From assembly GCA_949710005.1 (NCBI GenBank), contig OX453276.1, forward strand, positions 19,310,149 to 19,374,148: a stretch of DNA of 64,000 nucleotides. The letters are read 5' to 3'. The notes under the pieces were generated by a model. That model did not search any database. It saw only the letters and a program-made list of their open reading frames with translations, and was not told the DNA's origin. Shown here in pieces: positions 63,757-64,000 of this stretch (its first letter is position 1; each line of letters begins with the position of its first letter). Position numbers and translations under genes: made by a program. The stretch is from Ricordea florida (Eukaryota > Cnidaria > Anthozoa > Corallimorpharia > Ricordeidae).

Positions 63757-64000
63757 GGAAACTGACATTTCATCAGAAACACTGTTCAATTTTTTAGAAA
63801 CACTTGAACCACGAACACTTCAAGATCTCTTTTGTAAATTTTTCCTAAGAGATGTACACTTCTGTCACCTTGTCAAGGATTGCCCTCTGTGAAATATATG
63901 TGATCTTATTTCAGATTGTGGTAGTACAATAAGGAACTACAGAATACAGGGCCACTGAGGTCCACCTAGTTGGCAGTCTTTGACGAACGAGGAACAACAC
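63757..64000. other. 3' flank
   Basis: No gene or repeat recognised; sequence runs off the window. Confidence 0.5.

Overview
This is AT-rich metazoan nuclear DNA. It is most likely from an anthozoan cnidarian, and I favour a stony coral. The reasons are GT-AG introns, AATAAA signals, many small exons, abundant trinucleotide microsatellites, and protein families that I know mainly as repeated families in cnidarian genomes. No bacterial features, CRISPR arrays, tRNA or rRNA genes were recognised. Most of the window is transposon inside transposon.

Layout. 1-4410: a decayed MULE/FLYWCH transposase gene split by a hAT element (1314-3742), followed by an orphan histone-type mRNA 3' stem-loop (about 4450). 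5093-13619: an 8.5-kb element with long terminal inverted repeats and a 3-bp ATA flank. It encodes a large frameshifted protein with zinc fingers, a PIN/XPG-like nuclease region and a Cys-rich tail (Academ-like by analogy), and a 5'-truncated non-LTR retrotransposon sits inside it. 13630-15640: an inverted-repeat element and a non-LTR fragment. 16.3-25.65 kb: a Gypsy-type gag-pol relic whose integrase region is split by a 5.7-kb DNA transposon (19339-25060, perfect 20-bp terminal repeat ends, GAT duplication). That transposon carries two convergent genes and a 10 x 50-bp minisatellite. 26.6-34.6 kb: a Penelope-like/CR1-like chimera, dispersed repeats, and a Merlin-like transposase with a probable intron. 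35-42.5 kb: mostly non-coding, with short local repeats and a RING/TRAF zinc-finger gene on the minus strand.

42.86-50.27 kb holds the best host-gene candidate. It is a plus-strand gene of about 17 small exons whose splice phases fit across twelve consecutive exons. Two snap-back MITEs and a 24-bp minisatellite lie in its introns. 52.29-52.72 kb is a compact two-exon gene with its own poly(A) signal. 53.2-56.6 kb has a minus-strand Cys-motif ORF and an L1/Tx1-like relic split by a small hAT-like element with a 6-bp duplication. 57.84-63.44 kb is a decayed multi-exon DDE-type transposase ending in a 243-bp tandem duplication.

The genes do not form a pathway. The common theme is nested insertion, and in three places the interrupted reading frame proves the insertion and fixes its boundaries. 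The two large elements (5.1-13.6 kb and 19.3-25.1 kb) are the best candidates for poorly described systems. All readings were made by eye; family names rest on motif recognition, not on searches.
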